A stretch of DNA of 64,000 bases from Massilia sp. IC2-278 (GTDB lineage: Bacteria > Pseudomonadota > Gammaproteobacteria > Burkholderiales > Burkholderiaceae_D), in NCBI RefSeq assembly GCF_020708045.1, contig NZ_JAJFES010000019.1:1-64000 (forward strand), in the 5' to 3' direction. Within the stretch, counting starts at the first letter, position 1. The number at the start of each line of letters is the position of its first letter. A program made the translations under genes and the position numbers. Of this stretch, positions 16,697-26,501 are shown in pieces. A model generated the notes under the pieces. That model was not told the origin of the DNA. It ran no database searches and saw nothing but the letters and a program-made list of their open reading frames with translations.

Positions 16697-18727
16697 ATGA
16701 GCCACTACGCCGAATTGCGCGACCGTCTCGGCACGCAGCCCGACCATCCCCGTTTCGTCGGCGCACCGATCACGGTCGACGGCTTGACCCCGGACGAGCT
16801 GGGTGCGCTGTGGCCGCTGCTGCAGCGCGTGCACTGGAACCCGGATGCCGGCGACGCGCTGCGCCAGCAGGCAGATGAGGTACTGCGCCAGGCCGCGCAA
16901 CGCGGCCTCGTGCCGCGCCTCGACAGCGCAGGGCTGTTGGCCACGCTGCAGGCCGTGCGCGCGGGGCCCGTGCCCCTGTCCTGGCTGCTGCGCCAGGTGC
17001 GCTACCTTGCGCCGCTGCCCGGCGCCGGGATCGAGGCAGCCTTGCTGCCGCGCTTGCCGCCTGAAGAGCGCTGGTTCGCCGATCGCCACGCCTTGTTGGC
17101 CATCGCGCGCGCGGCGGGCGCCGGCGGCCTGCTCGCGCGCCTGGATGCGCTCGTCGCACAGCGCCCCCCGAACGACCTGGCCGCGCGCGAGTTTGCCGCC
17201 TTGCGCGAGGTCTCGCCCGAGAGCCTGTTCGCGCTGGCCGTCAGCGGCCATTACAGCGCCCTGGTCGCGGACGAGGACGAGGAGACCGACCCCGCCGCCA
17301 TGCTGGCCGGCGAGCCGGGCTACCTGGATTTCGCGGGCGCCGCACTGACCGGGGCGGCGGAACAGCTGGCGCGCCTGCATGCCGGCGAGCTGCCATACGT
17401 CGCCGACGCCGCCTTCGACCGCGACGATGCGCTGGTGCTGGGCATGGCGGCGCGGGTGGCGGCCACGCGCGACGAAGCCTGGTATGCGGACCTGATCGGC
17501 CCCTTGCTGGCGCACGCCTGCGTGGCGCCGACGGCGGCGCGCACCGCACCCTCGCAGGCCTTGACGGTCGCGCTCGGGCACGCGATCGAAGCCGTGCCGA
17601 CGCCCGAAGGCGTCGTCGCCCTGCGCCAGGCGCTGGCGCTGGTACGCCATGTCGGCCTGCAAAAGAAGCTGGCGCGGCACCAGAAGCCGGCCGAGCGCGG
17701 CTTGGCCGCGCGCCCGGCAGTGGCGCTGCGCTTGCTCGACGCCGGTCTCGCACCGAAGGCCTTGCGCGCCTTATTGATCCAATTTTTCGAAAGCTGCTTC
17801 ATCGAACCGCTCGCGCTTCTTTACGGCGAGTGGCGCGCGCGCCTGCTGGCCAACAAGACCGCCGCCGACTTCGCCCGGGGCCTGGTCTGGCGCAGCGGCG
17901 CCGCCTGGATGCTCGGCCCGGCAGACGGGCCGCTCGATGCGCAAGGAGAGGCGGTAACGGTCGCGGACGACGAGCCGGTCACGCTCTGGCACCCGGTCGA
18001 GGCCGATGAAGCCGAACGCGAAGCCTGGCGCGCACGCATCCTGGCGCAGCAGCTGCGCCAGCCCCTGCGCCAGGTATTCCGCGAGTGGTACCGGCCAGCG
18101 GATGGCGAACTCTGCACCGGTTACGAACTGGATGCGATGCCGTTGATCGGGCTGGCGCGGCGCGAGGGCTGGAAGCTGGACTACGACGGCCTGCTGCGCC
18201 AGTTCGGCGCGCTGCGCGTGCTGTTCGTGGTGAGCGACCGCCTGTATCCGGGGTATGACGGCGTGGTCGCCAGCGGCGCGCTGCTGTTGCGGCATGCAGG
18301 CATGGCCGTGCCGCCAGCCGAGGTGCCGCCACGCCTGCTGTCGGAAGCCTGCCGCGCGGTGGACCTGCTGGTCAGCGTGTCCGCCGTCGCACTCGACACC
18401 GAAGACAGCGACTGTTACGAACGCAGCCGCCGGCTCCTGCTGCTGGCCGACCAGACCGGACGCGATGCCATGCGCCGCCGCGTGCTGGCCGCGCTGCTGG
18501 CGCCGCAGATCGCAGCCGGCAGCGTCAGGCTGGATGGCTTTCATGTGGAGGTGGCCGGCGCCCGGGTCAGCATGCGCACCGGCCGCGTGCTGCGCGATGG
18601 CGCGCCGGTGGAACTGGCCCTGACGCAGCCTGGCCGCCCGCTGAGCGCCGTGCCCTGGCTGCCCTACGACGAAGCGCTGCTCGAACGCGTGCTGCAGGGT
18701 GTCGGCGCGCTGCTCGACGGCGCCTGA
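16697..18727 (+). CDS. DUF4132 domain-containing protein
   Basis: The 676-aa soluble protein is built of alanine- and leucine-rich helical repeats in its first 400 residues. The DUF4132 region follows in the second half, with VTLWHPVEADEAEREAWRARIL, then QPLRQVFREWYRP, which is the typical signature. The end shows the GRPLSAVPWLPYDEALLERVLQG segment. DUF4132 proteins often have WGR or MolR-like relatives and no established biochemical role. The start chosen is the ATG after a GTAGAG sequence; a short ATG-TGA-type reading just upstream is not in frame. It is convergent with the gentisate operon. Confidence 0.8.
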   Translation: MSHYAELRDRLGTQPDHPRFVGAPITVDGLTPDELGALWPLLQRVHWNPDAGDALRQQADEVLRQAAQRGLVPRLDSAGLLATLQAVRAGPVPLSWLLRQVRYLAPLPGAGIEAALLPRLPPEERWFADRHALLAIARAAGAGGLLARLDALVAQRPPNDLAAREFAALREVSPESLFALAVSGHYSALVADEDEETDPAAMLAGEPGYLDFAGAALTGAAEQLARLHAGELPYVADAAFDRDDALVLGMAARVAATRDEAWYADLIGPLLAHACVAPTAARTAPSQALTVALGHAIEAVPTPEGVVALRQALALVRHVGLQKKLARHQKPAERGLAARPAVALRLLDAGLAPKALRALLIQFFESCFIEPLALLYGEWRARLLANKTAADFARGLVWRSGAAWMLGPADGPLDAQGEAVTVADDEPVTLWHPVEADEAEREAWRARILAQQLRQPLRQVFREWYRPADGELCTGYELDAMPLIGLARREGWKLDYDGLLRQFGALRVLFVVSDRLYPGYDGVVASGALLLRHAGMAVPPAEVPPRLLSEACRAVDLLVSVSAVALDTEDSDCYERSRRLLLLADQTGRDAMRRRVLAALLAPQIAAGSVRLDGFHVEVAGARVSMRTGRVLRDGAPVELALTQPGRPLSAVPWLPYDEALLERVLQGVGALLDGA

Positions 18728-18745
18728 ACACGCCAGGCGGACGTA

Positions 18746-19390
18746 TTATTCGGCGTCGGGCTGGTCTTCCGGCCGGGCATCGCGGAAAGCAGTCAGTTCC
18801 TCGCAGCGCGCCTCGATGGCCAGCAGAGTCGGATAGCGTTCGAGATCGCACTCGAAGCGGCGCGCGTTGTACAGCTGCGGCACCAGGCAGCAGTCTGCCA
18901 TGCCAGGTGTATCGCCATGGCAGAAGGCGCCGGTGTCCGGGCTGTTCGCCAACTGGCGTTCCAGTGCATCCAGCCCCAGCGTCACCCAGTGGCGGTACCA
19001 CGCGTTCTTCTGCTGCGCGCTCACGCCCAGCTCCCCGCTCAAATACTTCAGCACGCGCAGGTTGTTGATCGGGTGGATGTCGGCCGCGATGGCCTGGCTC
19101 AGGGCGCGCACTCTCGCGCGACCTTTCGCATCCGACGGCAGCAGCGGCACGGCGGGGCGGGTCTCGTCCAGGTACTCGATGATGGCCAGCGACTGCGGCA
19201 GGATCATGCCGTCGACTTCCAGCACCGGCAGCAGGTGCTGGGGATTCAGGGCGTCGAACGCTGGTGCGAATTGGCCACCGCCGTCCTTCGACAGGTGCAC
19301 GTAGGCCTGGTCGTGGGCCAGGCCCTTCAGGTTCAGGGCGATGCGCACCCGGTAGGACGCCGAGCTGCGGTAATAGGTATGCAGTTTCAT
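18746..19390 (-). CDS. Maleylpyruvate isomerase (zeta-class glutathione S-transferase)
   Basis: This glutathione-dependent enzyme isomerises the ring-cleavage product of gentisate, maleylpyruvate, to fumarylpyruvate. The 214-aa protein has the zeta-GST motif YYRSSASYRVRIALNLKG at its N-terminus (SSxxxR, the glutathione-activating serines). It also has LLPVLEVDGMILPQSLAIIEYLDE and the C-terminal ADCCLVPQLYNARRF. The same family includes maleylacetoacetate isomerase (MaiA) of tyrosine breakdown. The gentisate dioxygenase and FAH-family hydrolase in the same operon make the maleylpyruvate substrate more likely. Its ATG overlaps the stop of the upstream transporter gene by four bases. Confidence 0.9.
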   Translation of the reverse strand: MKLHTYYRSSASYRVRIALNLKGLAHDQAYVHLSKDGGGQFAPAFDALNPQHLLPVLEVDGMILPQSLAIIEYLDETRPAVPLLPSDAKGRARVRALSQAIAADIHPINNLRVLKYLSGELGVSAQQKNAWYRHWVTLGLDALERQLANSPDTGAFCHGDTPGMADCCLVPQLYNARRFECDLERYPTLLAIEARCEELTAFRDARPEDQPDAE

Positions 19391-20760
19391 GTGAGCGAAT
19401 TGTTGGTGGTGGGTTGGAGCGGCATGACCGGCGCGGTGTCGAGAGCGGCCGGTTCGGCGCGCTGCAGCCGGCCCATGGCCAGCAGGGCCAACGCCGCCAG
19501 CACCGCCGGCACGGCCAGCATCAGGAAGATGGTTTGCGTGCTCAGCTCCGCCGCCAGCAGGGCGCCGCCGACCATCGAGCCGAGCACCGAGCCGCTGCGG
19601 CCGATGGCCGAGGCCCAGCTGACGCCGGTGGCGCGGCTGGTGGTCGGGTAGAAGGCGGCAGCCAGCGCATTCGCGCCGACCTGCGAACCGCTGACGCCGA
19701 AGCCGACGCCGAACACGGCCAGCACCAGCAGCGGCACGTTCTGGGTGGCCATGCCGACCACCACGATGCAGGCGGCCGCCGCCAGGTAGGCCGTGGCCAG
19801 CACGCGGTGCGGACGGTAGCGGTCCATCCAGCGGCCCAGCAAAATCGCGCCGAGCGTGCCGCCGATCTGGAAGGCCGAGCTGATGAAGGAAGCCTGCGAC
19901 AGGCTATGGCCGGCGCCGTTCAGGATGGTCGGCAGCCAGCTCGACAGCAGGTAGATGATCAACAGGCTCATGAAGAAGGTGGACCACAGCAGCAGGGTGC
20001 CGCCGATCAGGCCGGGGCGGAACAGCTGGGTCACCGGGGAGCCGGGCAGCTTGACGTCGCTGACCGTCAGCGGCGGCAGTGCCTCCGCGGTGTTGGCGAT
20101 CTTGCGCATGATGCCTTGGGCGGCCGTGCTGGCGCCGCGTCCGCGCAGCACCATCCAGCGCAGCGATTCGGGCAGCGCGAACAGCAGGGCCGGCACCAGC
20201 AGCAGCGGGATCACGCCGCCGATGGTCAATATGCCGCGCCAGCCGACGCTGGCCAGCAACTGGGCCGCCACCAGCCCGCCCAGGGCCGAGCCAATGGTGA
20301 AGCCACAGAACATCAGCGTCACCAGGCTGGCGCGGCGCGGCTGCGGGCAGTATTCGGAGGTAAGGGTGATCGTGGTCGGCATCGCGCCGCCCAGGCCCAG
20401 GCCGGTGAGGAAGCGCAGCACCAGCAGCGTGGTCATGTTGTCGGCGAATGCCGACAGCAGCGAGGTCAGGCCGAAGAAGGCGACCGACAGCAGCAGGACG
20501 GGCTTGCGGCCAAAGCGGTCGGCCATCGGGCCGAGCAGCAGGGCGCCCGCCATCAGGCCGAACAGACCGGCGCCGAACAGCGGGGCTAGGGCCGCCGCGC
20601 TCAAGCCCCATTCGCCGCGCAGGGCGGGTGCGATGAAGCCGATCGAGGCGGTGTCGAAACCGTCGATCGCCACTACCAGGAAGCACAGTGCGAGCACGCG
20701 CTTCTGGAGCGGCGAAAAGGGATGTTGGTCGATGAACTGCTGGACGTTCTGCGCTTGCAT
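19387..20760 (-). CDS. MFS aromatic acid:H+ symporter (AAHS family, 3-hydroxybenzoate/gentisate uptake)
   Basis: The 457-aa inner-membrane protein has twelve predicted helices. It shows the AAHS signatures DGFDTASIGFIAPALRGEW in helix 1, GPMADRFGRKPVLL in the 2-3 loop and GVGFGVSGSQVGANALAAAFYPTTSRATGVSW (in parts) in the second half. The conserved acidic residue of helix 1, used for proton coupling in PcaK, is present as D in DGFD. It lies between the hydrolase and isomerase genes of the gentisate operon, so 3-hydroxybenzoate or gentisate is the expected substrate. This matches the mhbT position in mhb clusters. Confidence 0.9.
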   Translation of the reverse strand: MQAQNVQQFIDQHPFSPLQKRVLALCFLVVAIDGFDTASIGFIAPALRGEWGLSAAALAPLFGAGLFGLMAGALLLGPMADRFGRKPVLLLSVAFFGLTSLLSAFADNMTTLLVLRFLTGLGLGGAMPTTITLTSEYCPQPRRASLVTLMFCGFTIGSALGGLVAAQLLASVGWRGILTIGGVIPLLLVPALLFALPESLRWMVLRGRGASTAAQGIMRKIANTAEALPPLTVSDVKLPGSPVTQLFRPGLIGGTLLLWSTFFMSLLIIYLLSSWLPTILNGAGHSLSQASFISSAFQIGGTLGAILLGRWMDRYRPHRVLATAYLAAAACIVVVGMATQNVPLLVLAVFGVGFGVSGSQVGANALAAAFYPTTSRATGVSWASAIGRSGSVLGSMVGGALLAAELSTQTIFLMLAVPAVLAALALLAMGRLQRAEPAALDTAPVMPLQPTTNNSLT

Positions 20761-20834
20761 GGGTGTCTCCTCGCTGCAGGTTGAACTTCAATATGGCCGC
20801 GCTCTTCGCTGGAGCGCTGGCCGGGGCTTCGGAT

Positions 20835-21545
20835 TTAGACGACTTTCACGCTTATCGGTGTCAGGCCATCCACCGTGCCGTGCATGGTCTGGCCGCGCAC
20901 CACGGCGCCCACGCCTTCGGGCGTGCCGGTCATGATCAGGTCACCCGGCTGGAGTTCGAACAGGGTCGAGAGCTGGGCGATGGTCTCGTTTACATTCCAG
21001 ATCAGGTGGGTGATGTCGCTGCTCTGCACGGTCTTGCCGTCCACCGTCAGGGCGATGGCGCCGGCGTTCACGGCGCCGCCGGCGTCAACCGGCGTGATCG
21101 GGCCGATCGGCGCCGAATAATCGAAGGCCTTGCCGATTTCCCACGGGCGTCCCTGTTCGCGCATGCGCATCTGCAAATCGCGCCGGGTCATGTCCAGGCC
21201 GACCGCGTAGCCGAAGATGTGCGCCTGCGCGTCTTCCGGCGCGATGTTGGCTCCGGCCTTGCCGATGGCGACCACCAGCTCGATTTCATAATGGTAGTTC
21301 TCGGTGCGCGGCGGGTAGGGAATCTCGACGGTGGCGCCGGCCGGTACCGGCATGATCGACTGCGCGTCGTTCGGCTTGCAGAAGAAGAAGGGCGGTTCGC
21401 GCTCCGGGTCGAAGCCCATTTCACGCGCGTGCGCCGCGTAGTTGCGGCCGACGCAGTAGACGCGGCGCACCGGGAAGGCAGCCTCGCTGCCGTTGACGGG
21501 CAGGCCGACCGTGGCCTGGGGCGGGAACAGATAGTGGTCGCTCAT
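20835..21545 (-). CDS. Fumarylpyruvate hydrolase (FAH family)
   Basis: This enzyme hydrolyses fumarylpyruvate to fumarate and pyruvate, the last step of the gentisate route. The 236-aa protein has the FAH fold signatures [16 protein letters not shown] and [12 protein letters not shown]. The metal ligands lie in [12 protein letters not shown] (ExE), and [14 protein letters not shown] and [13 protein letters not shown] follow. The length is typical of the short FAH family (NagK/MhbH). The gene follows gentisate dioxygenase by 17 bases. Fumarylacetoacetate activity cannot be excluded by sequence alone, but context favours fumarylpyruvate. Confidence 0.92.
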   Translation of the reverse strand: MSDHYLFPPQATVGLPVNGSEAAFPVRRVYCVGRNYAAHAREMGFDPEREPPFFFCKPNDAQSIMPVPAGATVEIPYPPRTENYHYEIELVVAIGKAGANIAPEDAQAHIFGYAVGLDMTRRDLQMRMREQGRPWEIGKAFDYSAPIGPITPVDAGGAVNAGAIALTVDGKTVQSSDITHLIWNVNETIAQLSTLFELQPGDLIMTGTPEGVGAVVRGQTMHGTVDGLTPISVKVV

Positions 21546-21562
21546 GATGGTCTCTTTCTAGG

Positions 21563-22612
21563 TTATTCGGGAAGGAATTCTTCGCGCAGCAGGCCAATGG
21601 CCTCCAGCACCGGGCGGTCGGAAAAGCTGAACAGCACCACGTCCTGCGGCGCTTCGAGTTCGAGCGTGGCCCAGGACGGCACCACGAAGGTGTCGCGTGG
21701 GTCGAAGTCATGGCGCTGGCCGTCGATGACCGCCGTTCCGCTGCCTTCGACCACGCTGTAGACGGTGCCGTCGGTGCTGCGGTGGGCGCGGCCCTTGAAG
21801 CCGGCGGGGAGGAGCTGCATGCAGGCGCCGATGGTCGGCATCGGCGAGCCGCCGTTCAAGGGGTTGATGTAGCGGAGCTTGACGCCGACCCAGGGGTCGA
21901 TCTCTTCCTGGCGGCGCAGGGTGTCGAGCGCCTCGCGCGAGCGTTCATACGGGTAGTTGAAGATCGGCGAGCTGGCGCGGGTGTGCAGCTGGCGCACCGG
22001 CGCCATGTTGTGGCCGTAGGCAGCCAGGCTGCGGCCTTCCGGGCGCGCCACCGGCTGGCTCGCCGCCTCGCCGTTCTCGGCAAAGCCGCCGCTGAAGAAG
22101 CGCGTCATCGGGATGTCCAGGCCGTCGAGCCAGACCACGGGTTCGGCCTGGCCGTCGATGCCGGGGTTGCCGTGGTCGTGCCAGGTCCAGGACGGGGTGA
22201 GGATGAAGTCGCCCGGGTGCATGGTGGTGCGCTCGCCGTCGACCGCCGTGTAGGCGCCCTTGCCCTGGACGATGAAGCGCAGCGCCGACTGGGTGTGGCG
22301 GTGCGCCGGCGCCACCTCGCCCGGCAGGATCAGTTGCAGGCCGGCGTAGAGCGAATGCGTGATCGAGGAGCTGCCCGGCAAGGCCGGGTTTTCCAGCACC
22401 AGCACGCGGCGCACGGCTTCCTCGGCCGAGATCAGTTCGCCGGCGCGCTGCAAATGCGGCAGGATATCGGCGTAGCGCCACAGCGCCGCTTCGTAGCCGG
22501 GCGCCGGGGTCTTGGGCACCAGGTTGTGCAGCGATTCCCACAGCGGCGTCAGGTGCAGGGACTGCATGTCGTGGTAGAGGGCGCGGCGCGCGCCTTGCAG
22601 GTCGTTGTGCAT
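21563..22612 (-). CDS. Gentisate 1,2-dioxygenase
   Basis: This Fe(II) ring-cleaving dioxygenase converts gentisate and O2 to maleylpyruvate. The 349-aa protein is a bicupin. The first cupin carries [21 protein letters not shown], whose two histidines are iron ligands, with HDHGNPG further on. The second cupin includes [19 protein letters not shown]. Opening residues [16 protein letters not shown] are typical of the family. The start at [10 protein letters not shown] is supported by the GGAGAACC ribosome site; upstream in-frame sequence belongs to the 3' end of the monooxygenase gene. It is the central gene of the operon. Confidence 0.95.
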   Translation of the reverse strand: MHNDLQGARRALYHDMQSLHLTPLWESLHNLVPKTPAPGYEAALWRYADILPHLQRAGELISAEEAVRRVLVLENPALPGSSSITHSLYAGLQLILPGEVAPAHRHTQSALRFIVQGKGAYTAVDGERTTMHPGDFILTPSWTWHDHGNPGIDGQAEPVVWLDGLDIPMTRFFSGGFAENGEAASQPVARPEGRSLAAYGHNMAPVRQLHTRASSPIFNYPYERSREALDTLRRQEEIDPWVGVKLRYINPLNGGSPMPTIGACMQLLPAGFKGRAHRSTDGTVYSVVEGSGTAVIDGQRHDFDPRDTFVVPSWATLELEAPQDVVLFSFSDRPVLEAIGLLREEFLPE

Positions 22613-22626
22613 GTCGGTTCTCCTTG

Positions 22627-23832
22627 TTATGCGGTGGCCAGGCAGCGCTCGGCGCTCCAGCCGTACAGCCAATCCAGGGCGTCGTAGAAGCCGGCCTGGC
22701 CGCGGCCTTGCCACAGGTCGTTGCGCACCAGGCGCTCGACGCCGTGGGCGTGGTACAGGCGGCCCATCTCGCGCGCCGACAGCACCACGCGCGCGGTGCG
22801 GGCGATGCGCGATTTCTGGTACAGGGCAAAGGCGGCTTCCATGTCGAAACCGGTGACGCGCACGGCCTCGCCGAGGGTGACCGCGTCTTCCAGCGCCATG
22901 CAGGCGCCCTGGGCCAGGTATTGCAGGGTCGGGTGGGCGGCGTCGCCGAGCAGGGTGATGCGGCCCTTGGTCCAGTTGTCGACCGGATTCCGGTCGGCGG
23001 TGCTCCAGCGCCGCCAGCTCGACGGGCAGTGCAGCAGCTGGCGCGGCAGGTCGGCGATGCCGGTGAAGTAGGACAGCACTTCTTCCTTGCTGCCGTCGCG
23101 CACGTCCCAGACTTCGGGCTCGCGGCTGTGGAAGGTGACGACCAGGTTGTACTGGTCGCCGCTGCGCAACGGGTAGTGGACCAGGTGGCAGTTCGGGCCG
23201 GCCCAGACCACCGGCGCGTTCCAGCGCAAGTCTTCCGGCATCTCGGCGGCGGGCACCACGGCGCGGTAGACCACGTGGCCGGACACGCGCACCGGGTCGC
23301 CCACCACCACGTCGCGCGCCACTGACTTGATGCCGTCGCAGCCGATCAGGTAATCCGCCCCGTAGCGCCGGCCGTCGCGCGCCAGCACGGTGACGCCGCG
23401 TTCGTCCTGTTCGATGGCGTCGATGTGGCAGGAGGTGACGAGTTCGATGGCCGGATTGCCGCGCACGTGTTCGAGGATGGCGGTGTGGATGTCGGCGCGG
23501 TGGATCACGGCGTAGGGGTTGCCGAAGCGCTGGCGGAAGGGCTCGCCCACTTCGAAGGCGCCGACTTCGCTGCAGTCGACCGCGTCCATCATCACCAGGC
23601 GCTCGGTGAACACGGCGCGTGCACGCACCGCTTCGCCCACGCCCAGGGCGTCGAGAGCGGCAAAGGCATTCGGCGCGAGCTGCAGGCCGGCGCCGATCTC
23701 GCCCAGCGTGGCCGACTGCTCCAGCACCGTCACCGACAGGCCCAGGCGCGACAGCGACAGCGCGGTGGCGATGCCGCCGATGCCGGCGCCGGCCACGATC
23801 ACAGAAGGTCTTTTCGTGTTAGTGGTTTTCAT
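22627..23832 (-). CDS. FAD-dependent 3-hydroxybenzoate 6-monooxygenase
   Basis: This group A flavoprotein monooxygenase probably hydroxylates 3-hydroxybenzoate to gentisate with NADH and O2. The 401-aa protein shows the FAD-binding [17 protein letters not shown], the DG motif region [14 protein letters not shown] and the second FAD motif [21 protein letters not shown] (in parts). The chosen ATG has GGAGACC in front; an ATG 12 bases earlier is possible. Salicylate 1-hydroxylases are close relatives, but a gentisate rather than a catechol pathway follows. The alternative is salicylate-type hydroxylation, which normally needs a different multi-component 5-hydroxylase. It is the first gene of the operon, divergent from a LysR regulator. 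Confidence 0.88.
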   Translation of the reverse strand: MKTTNTKRPSVIVAGAGIGGIATALSLSRLGLSVTVLEQSATLGEIGAGLQLAPNAFAALDALGVGEAVRARAVFTERLVMMDAVDCSEVGAFEVGEPFRQRFGNPYAVIHRADIHTAILEHVRGNPAIELVTSCHIDAIEQDERGVTVLARDGRRYGADYLIGCDGIKSVARDVVVGDPVRVSGHVVYRAVVPAAEMPEDLRWNAPVVWAGPNCHLVHYPLRSGDQYNLVVTFHSREPEVWDVRDGSKEEVLSYFTGIADLPRQLLHCPSSWRRWSTADRNPVDNWTKGRITLLGDAAHPTLQYLAQGACMALEDAVTLGEAVRVTGFDMEAAFALYQKSRIARTARVVLSAREMGRLYHAHGVERLVRNDLWQGRGQAGFYDALDWLYGWSAERCLATA

Positions 23833-23892
23833 GATGGTCTCCATACATCCCGTGAATGACCACAGTCTGCCGAAAACCCCGTATGCCGGAAA

Positions 23893-23919
23893 CTGATCGT
23901 TGTCGATTGTTATAATCAG
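23893..23919. promoter_or_regulatory. Candidate LysR operator and promoter between regulator and gentisate operon
   Basis: A dyad with ends CTGAT (23893-23897) and ATCAG (23915-23919) lies in the 98-base divergent gap. It contains a TATAAT box at 23911-23916 pointed at the regulator gene. The arms are short and the centre is asymmetric, so this is a suggestive site rather than a proven one. The location suits autorepression by the LysR protein together with activation of the catabolic operon. Confidence 0.4.
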
Positions 23920-23930
23920 GATTTTAAATA

Positions 23931-24833
23931 ATGGTGCCGGCCATGAAACGTTTCGATATCGAGCTGCTGCTGATCTTCGACGAGATCTACAAGACCCGGA
24001 ACGTGACGCGCGCCGCCGACAACCTCGGCTTGCCGCAGTCGACCGTAAGCCTGGGGCTCGGCAAGCTGCGCGAGCATTTCAACGACCGCCTGTTCAGCCG
24101 CACGGCCAAAGGCATGGAGCCGACGCCGCGCGCCGAGAACGCCATCGAGGACGTACGCCGCGCCCTGCAGGCGCTGCAGCATGCGCTGGCCGACGAGCCG
24201 GTGTTCGACCCGGCCGGCAGCACGCGCGAGTTCCGCATCTGCATGACCGACATCAGCGAGATCGTGCTGGTGCCGCGCCTGCTTAACCACCTGCGCCAGG
24301 TGGGGCCGGGCATCCGCGTCGACATCTCCAAGATCACGCCCGACAGCCCGCAGGACCTGGCCGATGGCACGGTCGACCTGGCGGTGGGCTTCATGCCGCA
24401 CCTGGAGGCGGGCTTTTACCAGCAGGTGCTGTTCGACCAGCATTTCGTGTGCCTGGTCTCGAACCGGCATCCGCGAGTGCAGGACAGCCTGAGCCTGGCG
24501 GCGCTGCAGGCCGAAGACCACGTGCTGGTGCGCTCATCGGGCACGGGTCACGCCATCGTCGACAAGACCCTCGAACGCGAAGGCGTGGTGCGGCGCGTGC
24601 AGCTGCAGTTGCCCAGCTTCCTGGGCGTGGCGCGCATCGTGGCCCAGACCGAGCTGCTGGCCATCGTCCCTTACCGCTACGGCGCCTCGATGGTCGACAG
24701 CGAGGACGTGCGCATGCTGCCAGTGCCTTTGGCGCTGCCGAGCTTCCAGGTCAAGCAGCACTGGCACGAGCGCTACCATGCGGATGCGTCGAACCGCTGG
24801 CTGCGCGGGGCGATTGCGACGCTGTTCGGGTAG
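23931..24833 (+). CDS. LysR-family regulator of the gentisate operon
   Basis: The 300-aa protein has the LysR DNA-binding domain (DEIYKTRNVTRAADNLGLPQ and STVSLGLGKLREHFNDRLF) and an effector domain. It belongs to the NagR/DntR/NahR-like group, as shown by RTAKGMEPTPRA after the linker and FRICMTDISEIVLVPRLL. Members of this group respond to salicylate- or hydroxybenzoate-type aromatics. It is divergent from the 3-hydroxybenzoate operon, whose expression it probably activates. AGGA lies nine bases before the first ATG; a second ATG four codons later is an alternative start. Confidence 0.9.
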   Translation: MVPAMKRFDIELLLIFDEIYKTRNVTRAADNLGLPQSTVSLGLGKLREHFNDRLFSRTAKGMEPTPRAENAIEDVRRALQALQHALADEPVFDPAGSTREFRICMTDISEIVLVPRLLNHLRQVGPGIRVDISKITPDSPQDLADGTVDLAVGFMPHLEAGFYQQVLFDQHFVCLVSNRHPRVQDSLSLAALQAEDHVLVRSSGTGHAIVDKTLEREGVVRRVQLQLPSFLGVARIVAQTELLAIVPYRYGASMVDSEDVRMLPVPLALPSFQVKQHWHERYHADASNRWLRGAIATLFG

Positions 24834-24959
24834 TTGGCCAAAAAAGCACGGTCGTAATAAAAAAATCCGGTTTGGTGTATGCTTCGAGCCGCGAAACCTC
24901 TGCCATTCCAATGCACGAGGGGAGCGTTGAAGAAGACAAACCGAACCAAGAGAACCACC

Positions 24960-26375
24960 GTGAACCAGAAACACCTGAACCTCATCATTGCGCTGGCGCT
25001 GGCCGGCATCTCCGCCACCGCCGGCGCATCCGGCTACCGCTTCGGCTCGCAGAGCGTGTCATCGCAGGGCACGGCCGAAGCCAACGGCGCCGAAGCCGCC
25101 GACGCCTCGACCGTGTTCGCCAATCCGGCCGGCCTGAGCCGCCTGGAGGGCCGCCAGTTCGCCGGCGGCGTCACCGCCCTGGTGCCGCATTCCACCTACC
25201 AGGATGCCGGCTCGACCCGCTTCACCGGCAGCCCGACTGGCGGCCAGGCTAGCCAGGATGACTATGCGCCAAGCGCCGTCGCCGCGCCCTCGCTGTACTA
25301 CAGCCACAAGATCGATGACCGCTGGACCGCCGGCTTCGGCGCCTTCGTGCCCTTCGGGACCGACCTCGATTACGACCGCGACTGGGCCGGCCGCTACTCG
25401 CTCACCAATATCAAGCTCGAGTCGCTGACCCTGAACCCATCGCTAGCCTTCAAGCTGAACGAACAGCATGCGTTCGGCTTCGGCATCGACCTCGACTACA
25501 TGAAGGCCAGCCTGGGCCAGGCGGTCGATGTGCCGGGCACGATCGCCGCCGCCCAGCACAGCGGCACCGGCGCCGTGCTGGCGCGCCAGATCGCCGGCCT
25601 GGGCGGGAACCCGGCCTTGTTGGCGACTGCCGGCGACGCGTATGCGGGCGTGAAGGGCAAGGACTGGGGCGTGGGCTTCAACCTGGGCTATCTGTTCACG
25701 CTGGACGAGAACACCCGTTTCGGCATCGCCTACCGTTCGTCGATCAAGCACGAGCTGAAGGGCGGGGCAATGTGGGACTTCTCGACCGTGACCTCGGATG
25801 CGGTGGTGAATGGCGTGCTGCAGGGCGTGTCGCGCCGCCAGAATTCGGATGCGCGCGTCGAGCTGCGTACGCCGGAGACGCTGTCGGTGAACGCCTTCCA
25901 CCAGTTCGATCCGCGCTGGGCCGGCATGGCGGACGTGACCTGGTCGCGCAACTCGCGCATGGAGAACATCGACATCGAATTCCTCGGTACCAGTGAAGGC
26001 GACGAGGTGATCCGCCAGCAGTGGAAGAACACGGTGCGCGTGTCGCTGGGCGCGAGCTATAAGCTCAATGACGACGTGCTGCTCCGCGCAGGTATCGCGC
26101 ACGACAATGCGCCGGTGCGCAGCAGCGAACTGCGTCATGCCGCGCTGCCGGATGCGGACCGCAACCAGCTGTCGTTCGGTGCGAACTGGAAGCTGTCGCC
26201 GTCGTCGTCGATTGATTTCGCGTACAGCTACCTGGACTTCAAGGATGCGTACGGCGCCTATACCAACAGCTGCAATCCAGGGGCAGTGGGCTGCACGGGC
26301 AATGGCGAGACCACGCGCGGGACGTGGAAGACGCACATGCAACTGGTGGGCGTGGCGTACAACCAGCGCTTCTAA
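24960..26375 (+). CDS. FadL/OmpP1-family outer-membrane transport protein
   Basis: This outer-membrane beta-barrel imports hydrophobic compounds such as fatty acids or aromatics by lateral diffusion. From the GTG start it is 471 aa, with a signal peptide NQKHLNLIIALALAGISATAGA and then the FadL N-terminal motif SGYRFGSQSVSSQGTAEANG, followed by ASTVFANPAGLSRL. The protein ends in an aromatic residue (AYNQRF), as barrels do. A TTG eleven codons upstream with GAGGGGAG close by is another possible start, and the true one is uncertain. The gene follows the gentisate regulator, so it might serve aromatic uptake, but it has its own terminator and could be independent. Confidence 0.88.
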   Translation: MNQKHLNLIIALALAGISATAGASGYRFGSQSVSSQGTAEANGAEAADASTVFANPAGLSRLEGRQFAGGVTALVPHSTYQDAGSTRFTGSPTGGQASQDDYAPSAVAAPSLYYSHKIDDRWTAGFGAFVPFGTDLDYDRDWAGRYSLTNIKLESLTLNPSLAFKLNEQHAFGFGIDLDYMKASLGQAVDVPGTIAAAQHSGTGAVLARQIAGLGGNPALLATAGDAYAGVKGKDWGVGFNLGYLFTLDENTRFGIAYRSSIKHELKGGAMWDFSTVTSDAVVNGVLQGVSRRQNSDARVELRTPETLSVNAFHQFDPRWAGMADVTWSRNSRMENIDIEFLGTSEGDEVIRQQWKNTVRVSLGASYKLNDDVLLRAGIAHDNAPVRSSELRHAALPDADRNQLSFGANWKLSPSSSIDFAYSYLDFKDAYGAYTNSCNPGAVGCTGNGETTRGTWKTHMQLVGVAYNQRF

Positions 26376-26394
26376 GCGTTAGCTGACTGCGCAC

Positions 26395-26427
26395 AAGCCG
26401 GTGTTCCCGCAAGGGACGCCGGTTTTT
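26395..26427 (+). terminator. Rho-independent terminator after the FadL-type gene
   Basis: AGCCGGTGTTCCC pairs with GGGACGCCGGT around a GCAA loop, with one bulged T, and is followed by TTTTTTTA on the plus strand. It separates the barrel gene from the convergent selenocysteine operon whose last element, selC, begins about 75 bases further on. Confidence 0.75.
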
Positions 26428-26501
26428 TTACGCCTGCGGATGTGGACAGACGCTCCAACGATTATCCGATAAAGGGATGGCCGAGCGACGAACAGGGGAT
26501 T

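Noticed and set aside
18746-21545. Homogentisate/tyrosine pathway assignment for the isomerase and hydrolase
   Set aside because: There is no homogentisate dioxygenase or hydroxyphenylpyruvate dioxygenase nearby, while a gentisate dioxygenase is in the same operon.
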